From positions 372,001-436,000 of the forward strand of contig NZ_JNYZ01000005.1 in NCBI RefSeq assembly GCF_000717335.1: 64,000 nucleotides of DNA, read 5' to 3'. The notes under the pieces were generated by a model. It saw only the letters and a program-made list of their open reading frames with translations. It was not told the DNA's origin and made no database searches. A program made the translations under genes and the position numbers. This DNA comes from Amycolatopsis jejuensis. GTDB lineage: Bacteria > Actinomycetota > Actinomycetes > Mycobacteriales > Pseudonocardiaceae. How positions within the stretch are numbered: position 1 is the stretch's first letter; every line of letters begins with the position of its first letter. This document shows positions 1 through 6,778 of this stretch, piece after piece.

Positions 1-1
1 T

Positions 2-529
2 ACGAGCGGGGCCTTCCACCTGGTCGCCACGCCGTTTTCGGCCGGGCCGCTCGTGGGTGCCGATCCGGCGCTGGCGAAGGACCCGCGGATCACGCGGCTG
101 ATGCCGCCATCGGATGCGGCCCTGCTGCGGAAGGCCGCCGCCGCGCCACCGACGCCGGGTCAGCTGACCGCGCTCCGCACGGAAATGGAGATCTACCTGC
201 GGCTGCTGTCGGCGGGCGGGCTGGTGGCGCTGGGCTCGGACCAGCCGAACGCGAGCATCGGACTCCACCTGCACCTGGCGTTGCGGGGCCTCCATCAATG
301 CGGGTTGTCCCCGGCGGAAACCTTGCGTACCGCGACCGTCCTGCCCGCCCGCCTCTTCGGCCTGGACCAGGACCTCGGCACGGTGACCCCGGGCAAGTAC
401 GCGGATCTCACGATCATCGACGGCGACCCGTTCACCGATTTCTCCACCTTGGTACGCACCGAATCGGTGGTCCGCGCCGGGACGCTGTTCACGCAGCGGG
501 AACTGGTCGACGCGTATCCCGCGCCGTAG
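2..529 (+). CDS. Amidohydrolase family protein, C-terminal part (cut by window edge)
   Basis: The reading frame is open from base 2, so the start lies outside the window. The visible 175 residues are the C-terminal end of a metal-dependent amidohydrolase of the imidazolonepropionase/prolidase-like type. They include a GSDQPN segment, where the last metal-binding Asp of the family sits, the helix with PAETLRTATVLPARLFGL, and the closing beta-sandwich signature GTVTPGKYADLTIIDGDP. Such enzymes hydrolyse C-N bonds of amides or cyclic amides. The first ATG inside the window (base 53) is internal to the fold and is not a start. The gene ends nine bases before the convergent membrane protein. The substrate is unknown. 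Confidence 0.85.
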   Translation, partial: TSGAFHLVATPFSAGPLVGADPALAKDPRITRLMPPSDAALLRKAAAAPPTPGQLTALRTEMEIYLRLLSAGGLVALGSDQPNASIGLHLHLALRGLHQCGLSPAETLRTATVLPARLFGLDQDLGTVTPGKYADLTIIDGDPFTDFSTLVRTESVVRAGTLFTQRELVDAYPAP

Positions 530-538
530 GGAACCGGG

Positions 539-1174
539 CTACGGCGCGAAGCCGGTCCGGCTGCGCGGCGGGGCTTTCCGGAGAACTCGCCAGGAAAGAT
601 ACGCACACACCCCCGCCGCGGGAGCCCCGCCGAGAATTGTTGCGGTGATGCCCAGCGCGGTGGCTTGTTCGGTGAGATACAGGGGTACCAGAATCAGCGC
701 CGCAACCGTGGATTTCACGGCGAAGAATGCTGTGCAGATCCGGTATTGCCGTCGCCGCACGGGGTCTCGCCGCCAGCTGAAGCGTTCGCCGCGTGCTGCG
801 CCAATTGCCAAGCCGACGGCTGGCCAACCTACGGCGATCGACAACAGGAGCAGCACCGCTCCGCCGGACTGCATGAGCACGGCGGTCAGGTAGAAATCCA
901 CTGCGCGGCCGGTGCTTCCGGCCAGCACTGCCGACAACCCCACCACGCCGAGTCCGATCGCTGCCGACCAGAATTTTCGTTCGGTCCACACCCGGATCAC
1001 GGCGAGGACCGCCACTGCGCCGACCGCGATCAGCGCTGAAGTCAGTACCTGGCCGGTCAGCAGGTAAGCGAGCAGGAAAACGATCCGGGAAGCGACGGCT
1101 TCGGCGACCGTGCGCCAGCCGCCGACGGCATCGAAAAGGGACAGGGATCTGCGAGTCAATACCGAGAAGGTCAT
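539..1174 (-). CDS. DUF3159-type integral membrane protein
   Basis: A 211-residue protein with five or six hydrophobic segments. It opens with the DAVGGWRTVAEAVASRIVFLLAYLLTG type of sequence (residues 14-40) and has RVWTERKFW near residue 65, which matches the actinobacterial DUF3159 family as I remember it; no function is established for that family. The ATG at 1174 shares four bases (ATGA) with the stop of the upstream FAD monooxygenase. The two are therefore almost certainly co-transcribed and translationally coupled. Being downstream of an FAD hydroxylase under a TetR repressor suggests a role in export or tolerance of its substrate, but that is inference. Confidence 0.7.
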   Translation of the reverse strand: MTFSVLTRRSLSLFDAVGGWRTVAEAVASRIVFLLAYLLTGQVLTSALIAVGAVAVLAVIRVWTERKFWSAAIGLGVVGLSAVLAGSTGRAVDFYLTAVLMQSGGAVLLLLSIAVGWPAVGLAIGAARGERFSWRRDPVRRRQYRICTAFFAVKSTVAALILVPLYLTEQATALGITATILGGAPAAGVCAYLSWRVLRKAPPRSRTGFAP

Positions 1175-2235
1175 GCGCTCGCCATTTCGGGAAAACTGGT
1201 GCGGCGTAACGCTTCCTCGTAATCGCCGATTGCGGTGTGCAATTCCTGCTCGCCCCTTTCGGCTCGGACCAGGGCGTCCCGGAGGTGCAGTGCGTCGCGC
1301 ATCGCCAGGTTGCCGCCGAAGCCGGGGGCGAGGTGGATGGCGTCGCCGAGGAGGGTCACGGGCGTCGGCGGCCACGCGGGCATTGGCGGGATGATCCCGA
1401 TCCGCAGCGCGACCGTGGTGTCCGGCCAGGCGCTGTCGACCACCGTCTGCAGGACCGGCGGCAGACCCGCGGCGGCCTCGCCGAGCCGGTCTTGAGTGGT
1501 CGGGATCGCCCACATCAGGTAATCCTCGACGTCGGTCATCGCGCACGCGGGCAGCCACCGTTCCCGTGCTGCCGCAGGTGATTCGGTGAAGCGCAGCAGG
1601 CCGAGCGCCATCGTCTTCCCGCGGACCTGCACGCTGGTCGCGTTGTGGCCGATCAGTTCTGGCAGCCCGGTACTTTCGACCGCGCTCAGCGGCGCCGCGC
1701 CCATCAGCATGCGTTTGCCGGTGTCGATCACGTGCACGTCGGGCAGCCGCTGCCGCCGGACGGCCGAGCCGACGCCGTCCGCGCCGACCAGCACGTCGGC
1801 GTAGTCGGTGGTGCCGTCGGCGAAATGCACCCGGACGCCGCCTTCCCGATTCTCGAATTGCGTGAGTTCTTTGTCGAAGTGCACGACGTCGTCCAGCCCA
1901 GTCAGGAGTATTTCCCGCAGCAGCGGCCGGTGCGCCTGCCTGCCCGGCCGGGCCCGCGGGCCGGCTCCCGTGACGGCCAGCCGTCCGTCCACTTCGGACA
2001 TCACCTGGGCCTGCTCCCGCGGCCCGCCCATGGTCGCCTCGGCCATCGCCGCATGCCCCGGCGGCAGGCATGCGCGCAACGCCGTGCGGCCACGGTCGTC
2101 GACGTGCAGGCTGATGCCCTGCCGCCGCCCGTGTGGCCCGTCGCGCTCGTAGACCGTGACGTCGATCCCGGCCTTCCGCAGCCCCTGTGCCAGCGTCAAC
2201 CCGCCGAGCCCGGCCCCCGCAATGATCACCTTCAT
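1171..2235 (-). CDS. FAD-dependent aromatic-type monooxygenase
   Basis: A 354-residue group A flavoprotein monooxygenase, single-component and NAD(P)H-using. The N-terminal dinucleotide-binding motif GAGLGGLTLAQGL starts at residue 6, a VLVGADG motif follows in mid-protein, and the second FAD motif LLGDAIHLAPGFGGNLAMRDA lies near residue 290. I chose the ATG at 2235 over the one seven codons upstream because AAAAGGGGG lies directly before it and the FAD-binding strand begins at once. Divergent from the TetR gene at 2329, with two matching palindromes between them, so repression by that TetR is likely. Family members hydroxylate phenols or polyketide drugs such as tetracycline and rifampicin; the substrate here is not evident. 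Confidence 0.88.
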   Translation of the reverse strand: MKVIIAGAGLGGLTLAQGLRKAGIDVTVYERDGPHGRRQGISLHVDDRGRTALRACLPPGHAAMAEATMGGPREQAQVMSEVDGRLAVTGAGPRARPGRQAHRPLLREILLTGLDDVVHFDKELTQFENREGGVRVHFADGTTDYADVLVGADGVGSAVRRQRLPDVHVIDTGKRMLMGAAPLSAVESTGLPELIGHNATSVQVRGKTMALGLLRFTESPAAARERWLPACAMTDVEDYLMWAIPTTQDRLGEAAAGLPPVLQTVVDSAWPDTTVALRIGIIPPMPAWPPTPVTLLGDAIHLAPGFGGNLAMRDALHLRDALVRAERGEQELHTAIGDYEEALRRTSFPEMASA

Positions 2236-2250
2236 CAGGTGCCCCCTTTT

Positions 2251-2268
2251 CTTCATCGGCTGATGAAG
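2251..2268. promoter_or_regulatory. TetR operator candidate 1
   Basis: CTTCATCGGCTGATGAAG is an inverted repeat with seven-base arms around GGCT. It shares 15 of 18 positions with the site at 2286-2303. It sits in the gap between the divergent FAD monooxygenase and TetR genes. Confidence 0.6.
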
Positions 2269-2283
2269 TTCACTGTACCGCGG

Positions 2284-2305
2284 TTCTCCACCGGCTGGTG
2301 AAGAA
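2284..2305. promoter_or_regulatory. TetR operator candidate 2
   Basis: A 22-base near-palindrome with core CTCCACCGGCTGGTGAAG, 35 bases from the first copy and 23 bases upstream of the TetR start. Two copies of one palindrome in a divergent promoter region is the usual layout for a TetR repressor controlling itself and its neighbour. Confidence 0.6.
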
Positions 2306-2328
2306 AGTCGGCTAGACTTCCCCGGACC

Positions 2329-2934
2329 ATGGCGAAGACGACATCATCCGCAGGTCGCCCCGGCCGCTGGCGGTCCGGTGCGGAGAGCAAACAGCGAATC
2401 CTGGACGCCGCCCGCGCGCTCTTCCGCGAGCACGGCTACGGCGGCACCACGGTGCGCGCGGTCGCCGCCGAGGCCGAGGTCGATCCGGCGATGGTGTTCT
2501 ACTTCTTCGGCACCAAACAGGGCCTGTTCGCCGAGGCAGTCGACATGTCCACCGCAGTACCGCCGGCCATCGACGCCCTCTTCGCCGGCAGTCTGGACAC
2601 CCTGGGGGAGCGCCTGGTCCGGACGCTCGTGTCGAACCTCGACGCCTCCGACCGCGCCCCACTCGTCACGCTGACCCGCTCGGCGACCACGCACGACGAA
2701 TCCGCGACGCTGCTCCGCGAGTTCATCGAACGGGAAATCACCGGCCGCCTGGCCACCCTGATCGCCACGCCAGACGCCGAATGGCGGGCGGGCCTGGTGA
2801 ACGTGCAGATCCTTGGTCTTGCGGTGGCGCGGTACATCGCCCGCGTCGAGCCGCTTGCGTCCGCTTCGGTGGAGGAGCTGGTGTCCCGCTTCGGTCCGGT
2901 GGTTCAGCATTGCCTCACCGGTGCGGCGGGCTAG
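2329..2934 (+). CDS. TetR/AcrR family transcription regulator
   Basis: A 201-residue repressor. Residues about 18-65 form the TetR DNA-binding domain (SKQRILDAARALFREHGY, then TTVRAVAAEAEVDPAMVFYFFGTKQGLF). The C-terminal part has the alpha-helical ligand domain with a TetR_C_17-like look (FIEREITGRLATLIATPDAEWRAGL). It starts at the ATG at 2329, 93 bases from the divergent FAD monooxygenase. The twin palindromes in that gap are the likely operators, so it probably represses both itself and the monooxygenase/membrane-protein pair until an inducer binds. A non-coding repeat array follows its stop. Confidence 0.9.
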   Translation: MAKTTSSAGRPGRWRSGAESKQRILDAARALFREHGYGGTTVRAVAAEAEVDPAMVFYFFGTKQGLFAEAVDMSTAVPPAIDALFAGSLDTLGERLVRTLVSNLDASDRAPLVTLTRSATTHDESATLLREFIEREITGRLATLIATPDAEWRAGLVNVQILGLAVARYIARVEPLASASVEELVSRFGPVVQHCLTGAAG

Positions 2935-2939
2935 GAGGG

Positions 2940-3450
2940 ATCGCGGGAGGGGGTTGCGGGGCTCGCCCGGTGTGAGGGTTGCGGCGGGTGGGTTTGCGGG
3001 TTGCCGCGCTTGTGAGGGTTGCGGCGGCGGTCTCGCTGTGTGGGTTGCGGCGGGTGGTTTTGCGGTTTGCCGCGCTTGTGAGGGTCGCGGGGGTGGTCTC
3101 GCTGTGTGGGTTGCGGCGGGTGGTTTTGCGGGTTCGCCGCGGTGGTGAGGGTCGCGGGGGTGGTCTCGCGGGTTCGCCGCGCTTGCGAGGGTTGCGGCGG
3201 GTGGTTTGCGGGTTCGACGCGTGCGTGATGAGGGTTGCAGCGGTGGTTTTGCTGGCTTGCCGCCCGCGTCAGGGTTGCGGCAGGTGGTGTCACGGGTGCG
3301 CTGCGCACGTAACGGTCCCGGCAGGCGGTCTCGCGGGTTCGCCGCGCTGGTGTGGGTTGCGGCGGGGTGGTTTTGCTCGCTTGCCGCCCGCGTCACGGTC
3401 GCGGCGGACGGTCTCGCCGGTTCGCTGCGCACGTAACGGTCGCCGCAGCG
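2940..3450. repeat. Degenerate tandem-repeat array, about 13 units of 28-47 bases
   Basis: The whole gap between the TetR stop and the next promoter consists of imperfect direct repeats. Each begins with a variant of GTGAGGGTTGCGGCGGGTGG and ends with a variant of TTTGCGGGTTCGCCGCGC. Most units are close to 38-42 bases and some are shortened to about 28. Both strands are open over long stretches only because the repeat is G+C-rich. The resulting Pro/Ala/Arg repeats overlap the TetR gene antisense and have no start signals, so I do not call a protein. There is no spacer/repeat regularity of a CRISPR array. Confidence 0.75.
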
Positions 3451-3504
3451 GTCTCCCCCCCGCTCCCAGCATGCGCGGCGGAAGGCCGGGCCACTCCCGT
3501 GCGG

Positions 3505-3564
3505 TTGACACCGTGCCGCAGGGTGCCTAACCTCCCTCCACACGGTTGCAAAAACCCTTTTTCA
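3505..3564 (+). promoter_or_regulatory. Promoter with LacI-type operator A
   Basis: TTGACA (3505-3510), a 17-base spacer and TAACCT (3528-3533) form a near-consensus housekeeping promoter. Fourteen bases past the -10 box lies TGCAAAAACCCTTTTTCA (3547-3564). It matches 15 of 18 positions of the palindrome TGCAAAAGCGCTTTTGCA that recurs in this window. A repressor bound there would cover the transcript start. Drives the gene at 3612. Confidence 0.7.
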
Positions 3565-3611
3565 AACCCGGGCGCACCACCCACTCCCGGGAATCCGACC
3601 GGAGGTGGAAC

Positions 3612-4448
3612 ATGCGCGTCGTCGTCCTTGGTACGGGTCGGATGGCGGCCGGGATTGCCGCTGCGGCTGCCGGGGGTGCGCACCCCACCACGGTCGTGGG
3701 TCGCACCGAGGAAAAGGCCCGGCAAACGGCGGCGCGGGCCGGGCGGCCGGTGGAAAGCGGTCCGCTCGATGGGTCGACCATCGGTGCGGCCGACCTGGTG
3801 ATCGAGACGATCGTGGAGGACGTCGAGGTCAAAATGGACGTGCTCCGGCGCGTCGGCGAGCTGGGCGGGCCGGAGATGCTGGTCGCCACGAACACGTCGA
3901 GTCTGTCCCTGACCGAGCTGTCCTCGGCACTCGAGCGGCCGGACCGGTTCCTGGGGCTGCACTTCCTCAATCCGGCCGACCGGACCTGTCTCGTCGAGGT
4001 CGCAGGTGGCGCCGCGACCTCGGCCGGGACGCTGGACGCGGGCTGCGCTTTCGTCGAGTCGATCGGGAAACATCCGATCCGGGTCAACGCCGAGGTGAAC
4101 GGCTTCGTCTGGAACCGGATCCAGTTCGCCGTGTTCCGGGAATGCTTGTCCCTGCTGGAAAACGGCGTGGCCGACGCGGTCGACATCGACCTGGCCGTCA
4201 GTGCCGGGCTGGCTCCGCGCTGGATGGCGATCGGGCCGCTCGGTACGGCCGATCTCGGCGGTCTCGACACGTTCGCCCGGGTTTCCGGACAGCTGTTTCC
4301 CGACCTGTCCACCGCGTCCGAACCGCCGAAGCTCGACGGCGCCGCCCTTCATCCGCTCACCGACGCCGATCGCGTGCAGGTGCTCGAACTCCGGGAACAA
4401 ATGCTCGAAATCGCCGCACGGACCGTCGGTACCAAGCCGGTCCGTTGA
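3612..4448 (+). CDS. 3-hydroxyacyl-CoA dehydrogenase family NAD-dependent oxidoreductase
   Basis: A 278-residue two-domain protein. It has an N-terminal Rossmann fold (VVVLGTGRMAAGIAAAAAG), the family NTSSL strand at 94-98, the catalytic-type His117 in GLHFLNP, and a helical C-terminal domain with GFVWNRIQFAVFRE. It oxidises a beta-hydroxy acid or its CoA ester with NAD. The length is close to stand-alone HAD enzymes. A GGAGG box seven bases ahead of the ATG at 3612 fixes the start. Its own promoter and operator A lie just upstream, and its stop overlaps the next promoter, so it forms a one-gene unit of the proposed LacI regulon. The true substrate may be a non-CoA hydroxyacid or alcohol. Confidence 0.85.
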   Translation: MRVVVLGTGRMAAGIAAAAAGGAHPTTVVGRTEEKARQTAARAGRPVESGPLDGSTIGAADLVIETIVEDVEVKMDVLRRVGELGGPEMLVATNTSSLSLTELSSALERPDRFLGLHFLNPADRTCLVEVAGGAATSAGTLDAGCAFVESIGKHPIRVNAEVNGFVWNRIQFAVFRECLSLLENGVADAVDIDLAVSAGLAPRWMAIGPLGTADLGGLDTFARVSGQLFPDLSTASEPPKLDGAALHPLTDADRVQVLELREQMLEIAARTVGTKPVR

Positions 4449-4473
4449 CTGCAAAATCGCTTTTGCATAGGAT
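4445..4473 (+). promoter_or_regulatory. Promoter with LacI-type operator B in its spacer
   Basis: TTGACT (4445-4450), 17 bases and TAGGAT (4468-4473). The spacer is filled by TGCAAAATCGCTTTTGCA (4450-4467), the best copy of the repeated palindrome (17 of 18). The predicted transcript start, about seven bases after the -10 box, is the ATG at 4480 itself. The mRNA would therefore be leaderless. Confidence 0.75.
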
Positions 4474-4479
4474 GTGCCC

Positions 4480-5562
4480 ATGGCAGAGCTCAACCACTCC
4501 CACGTCGTGCCGCAGCTGAGCGCGGACGGCCCGATCCACGTGCTGGTCGCCGGTGTGCCCTACAGCTACAGCCGTCCGTTTCCCGACGGCACTTGGCTCA
4601 CCGGGCAGCATCGCGAGGCGATCAAGGCGGTGTCCCCGCGGATCAACCTGATGCACATGTCGCGGGACGAACTTGCGGCGGGTGCCGAGCCCGCGTTCCC
4701 GCCGGAGGTGATCCTCACCGAAACCACCGGCACCGCAACGGAATGGGACGATTCGGAATGGCTGCGGTACCTGGTCCGCGGCCGCGACATCCAGCGGCTG
4801 CAGGGGCCGAACCTGCGCTGGCTCCAATCCTGCAGTCACGGTATCGAGAAGGTGGCGCCGATCCTGGCGCCGCACGTCACGATGGTGCGGGCGGTCGACA
4901 TCCACAGCGCCGGGCTCGCGGAGAGTGTTCTCGCCGCGATGCTCCTGCACTCGAAGCGGCTGCTCCGGCGGGTCGAGAACCAGCGGGCGCACCGGTGGGA
5001 CATGATCGAGTACGGTGAGCTGCACGGCAAAACGGCCGTCGTGCTCGGCGCCGGGAGTCTCGGGAACGGATTTGCCAAGCTGGCCCGTGCGTTCGGCATG
5101 CGGGTGGTCGGCGTCCGGCGCAATCCCGAGCCGCATCCACTGTACGACGAAATGCACGGCGGCGGGATCGAGGACCTGTTGCCCCGGGCCGATTTCCTGA
5201 TCGCGGCGCTGCCGAAGACCCCGGAGACCGTCGACCTCGTCACGGCCAAGCAGCTCGCCCTTCTTCCGCCGCACGCGTTCGTGGTCAACATCGGGCGCGG
5301 CGAGGTGCTCAACGAGGCCGACCTCGCCGCGGCACTGCGCGACGGGACCATTGCCGGTGCGTACCTGGATGTGTTCGTCCAGGAGCCGCTCGGCGAGGAC
5401 AGCGAGCTATGGGACGCGCCGAACCTGCTGATCACGCCGCACGACGCGCATTTCTCCGCGAGCGTTGGCGATCGTAACGTCGACCTGCTGTGCGAAAACC
5501 TCCGTCATTACCTTGCCGGGGAGCCGCTGCGCGGGGTACCCGATTTCGAAGCCGGATACTGA
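4480..5562 (+). CDS. D-2-hydroxyacid dehydrogenase family NAD(P)-dependent enzyme
   Basis: A 360-residue member of the D-isomer 2-hydroxyacid dehydrogenase family. The NAD-binding GAGSLGNG is at 189-196. The catalytic set is Arg273 (NIGRGEV), Glu302 (QEPL) and His321 (TPHDAH). It reduces a 2-oxoacid or oxidises a 2-hydroxyacid. I chose the ATG at 4480 rather than the GTG at 4474 because the promoter's -10 box occupies 4468-4473. It is a clear paralogue of the protein at 16945-17967: both carry LQSCSHGIE/IQSCSAGVE and end in AGY. It is followed after nine bases by the FAD monooxygenase, so the two form an operon under operator B. Confidence 0.88.
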   Translation: MAELNHSHVVPQLSADGPIHVLVAGVPYSYSRPFPDGTWLTGQHREAIKAVSPRINLMHMSRDELAAGAEPAFPPEVILTETTGTATEWDDSEWLRYLVRGRDIQRLQGPNLRWLQSCSHGIEKVAPILAPHVTMVRAVDIHSAGLAESVLAAMLLHSKRLLRRVENQRAHRWDMIEYGELHGKTAVVLGAGSLGNGFAKLARAFGMRVVGVRRNPEPHPLYDEMHGGGIEDLLPRADFLIAALPKTPETVDLVTAKQLALLPPHAFVVNIGRGEVLNEADLAAALRDGTIAGAYLDVFVQEPLGEDSELWDAPNLLITPHDAHFSASVGDRNVDLLCENLRHYLAGEPLRGVPDFEAGY

Positions 5563-5571
5563 GGGGCGACC

Positions 5572-6678
5572 GTGACGAAACGGGTTCTCATCTGCGGAGC
5601 GGGCATCGGCGGCCTCACGGCCGGTCTCCGGCTCCGCCGGCTCGGCTGGGACGTCCGGTTGTTCGAGCGGGAACCGGAGATCCGCACCGCGGGCGCGGGC
5701 CTGAACCTGTGGCCGAACGGCGTCCGCATCCTGCGTGAGCTCGGGGTCGGCGAGGAGTTCGCGTCGATCTCGACCTCGCTCAGCCGCTATCGGACGTTCA
5801 GCTCCACCGGCGAGGTTCTCGACGTCCGGGACGTCCGCACGTGGTCGGCGCAGTTCGGCGGCGTCCTGGCGGGCGTCTACCGGCGCGATCTCAACCGGAT
5901 GCTGGCCGACGCGCTCGGCCGCGAGCGCATTCACCTCGAGCATGCGCTGGTCGGGGTCGAAGAATCGGCCGGCGGGGTCACCTGCCGGTTCTCGAACGGC
6001 CAGGTGGTGCACGGGGATCTGCTCATCGGCGCGGACGGAATTCATTCCGTGGTCCGCCGTTCGCTGTTCGGCGAGCGCGAATTCAGTTCGGATGGTCTCG
6101 TGCGCTGGCGCGGCCTTTTCGATCTTGCGGACACCGATATCGACCCGATGGCCGAAGCCGAGGTGTGGGGGCCGGACGGCCATTTCGGGTATCTGCCGAT
6201 GGGAAAGGGCCGCGCCTATTGGTTTGCCGCGGGCGAGGGAATCGTCGACGACGTCGAGGAGTTCTTCGCCCGGTTCGGCGCCTGGGAAGGCAGTCCGGTA
6301 CCGGGTCTGCTGCGGGCGACGGACCGGCCGACGATCATCCGGAATGCCCTGCACGATTTCGTCGAACCACTCGAGAAATGGTGTTCGGCGCGCATTGCGC
6401 TGCTCGGCGACGCGGCACATCCGATGCTGCCGGGGCTCGCGCAAGGCGCCAACCAGGCACTCGCCGACGTGAGCGCGCTCGGCCGCGCACTCGCGTCCGG
6501 GAATGACGTTCCCGCTGCGCTCGCGGCCTATCAGGAGGAACGGATTCCGGCCGTGGCACCGGTGGTCCGGCTGTCCCGGTCGCTGTTCGACTTCGAAAGC
6601 GAAAACCACGATTCCTCGGTGGGGTCCGGGAATCCGTTGTTCGCCCGGTACGAACGATATGTCGAAGGGGTGCACTGA
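5572..6678 (+). CDS. FAD-dependent monooxygenase (salicylate/hydroxybenzoate/heterocycle hydroxylase type)
   Basis: A 368-residue group A flavin monooxygenase with GAGIGGLTAGLRL (residues 8-20), the middle LLIGADGIHSVVRRS motif and the second FAD motif LLGDAAHPMLPGLAQGANQALAD. The stretch GWDVRLFEREPEIRTAGAGL resembles hydroxylases of pyridine carboxylates and salicylate. That family likeness is broad and does not fix the substrate. It starts at GTG 5572 behind GAGGGGCG, nine bases after the hydroxyacid dehydrogenase, and is in the same operon. It is followed by the NCS1 permease under a separate promoter with the same operator. That layout suggests the permease imports the ring compound this enzyme attacks. 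Confidence 0.88.
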   Translation: MTKRVLICGAGIGGLTAGLRLRRLGWDVRLFEREPEIRTAGAGLNLWPNGVRILRELGVGEEFASISTSLSRYRTFSSTGEVLDVRDVRTWSAQFGGVLAGVYRRDLNRMLADALGRERIHLEHALVGVEESAGGVTCRFSNGQVVHGDLLIGADGIHSVVRRSLFGEREFSSDGLVRWRGLFDLADTDIDPMAEAEVWGPDGHFGYLPMGKGRAYWFAAGEGIVDDVEEFFARFGAWEGSPVPGLLRATDRPTIIRNALHDFVEPLEKWCSARIALLGDAAHPMLPGLAQGANQALADVSALGRALASGNDVPAALAAYQEERIPAVAPVVRLSRSLFDFESENHDSSVGSGNPLFARYERYVEGVH

Positions 6679-6705
6679 CCCGGCTCGAATTTGGGGAAGT
6701 GACCG

Positions 6706-6734
6706 TTGACACAGGTGAAAAAGCGCTTTACCGT
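6706..6734 (+). promoter_or_regulatory. Promoter with LacI-type operator C
   Basis: TTGACA (6706-6711), 17 bases and TACCGT (6729-6734). The palindrome copy TGAAAAAGCGCTTTACCG (6716-6733) overlaps the spacer and the -10 box; it matches 14 of 18 consensus positions and keeps the central CG. It lies about 40 bases ahead of the permease start. Confidence 0.65.
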
Positions 6735-6778
6735 TTAGGGGGAAAGTCCCTGTCCAGTCTCCTGGAAATGAAGCCCAC

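Noticed and set aside
2940..3450. CRISPR array
   Set aside because: Repeats are direct and adjacent with no constant spacers, unit length varies and no cas gene is near.
2344..3543. Long minus-strand frame rich in Pro, Ala, Asn and Thr across the repeat array
   Set aside because: It covers the TetR gene antisense, has no start signal, and its repeats simply mirror the DNA repeats.
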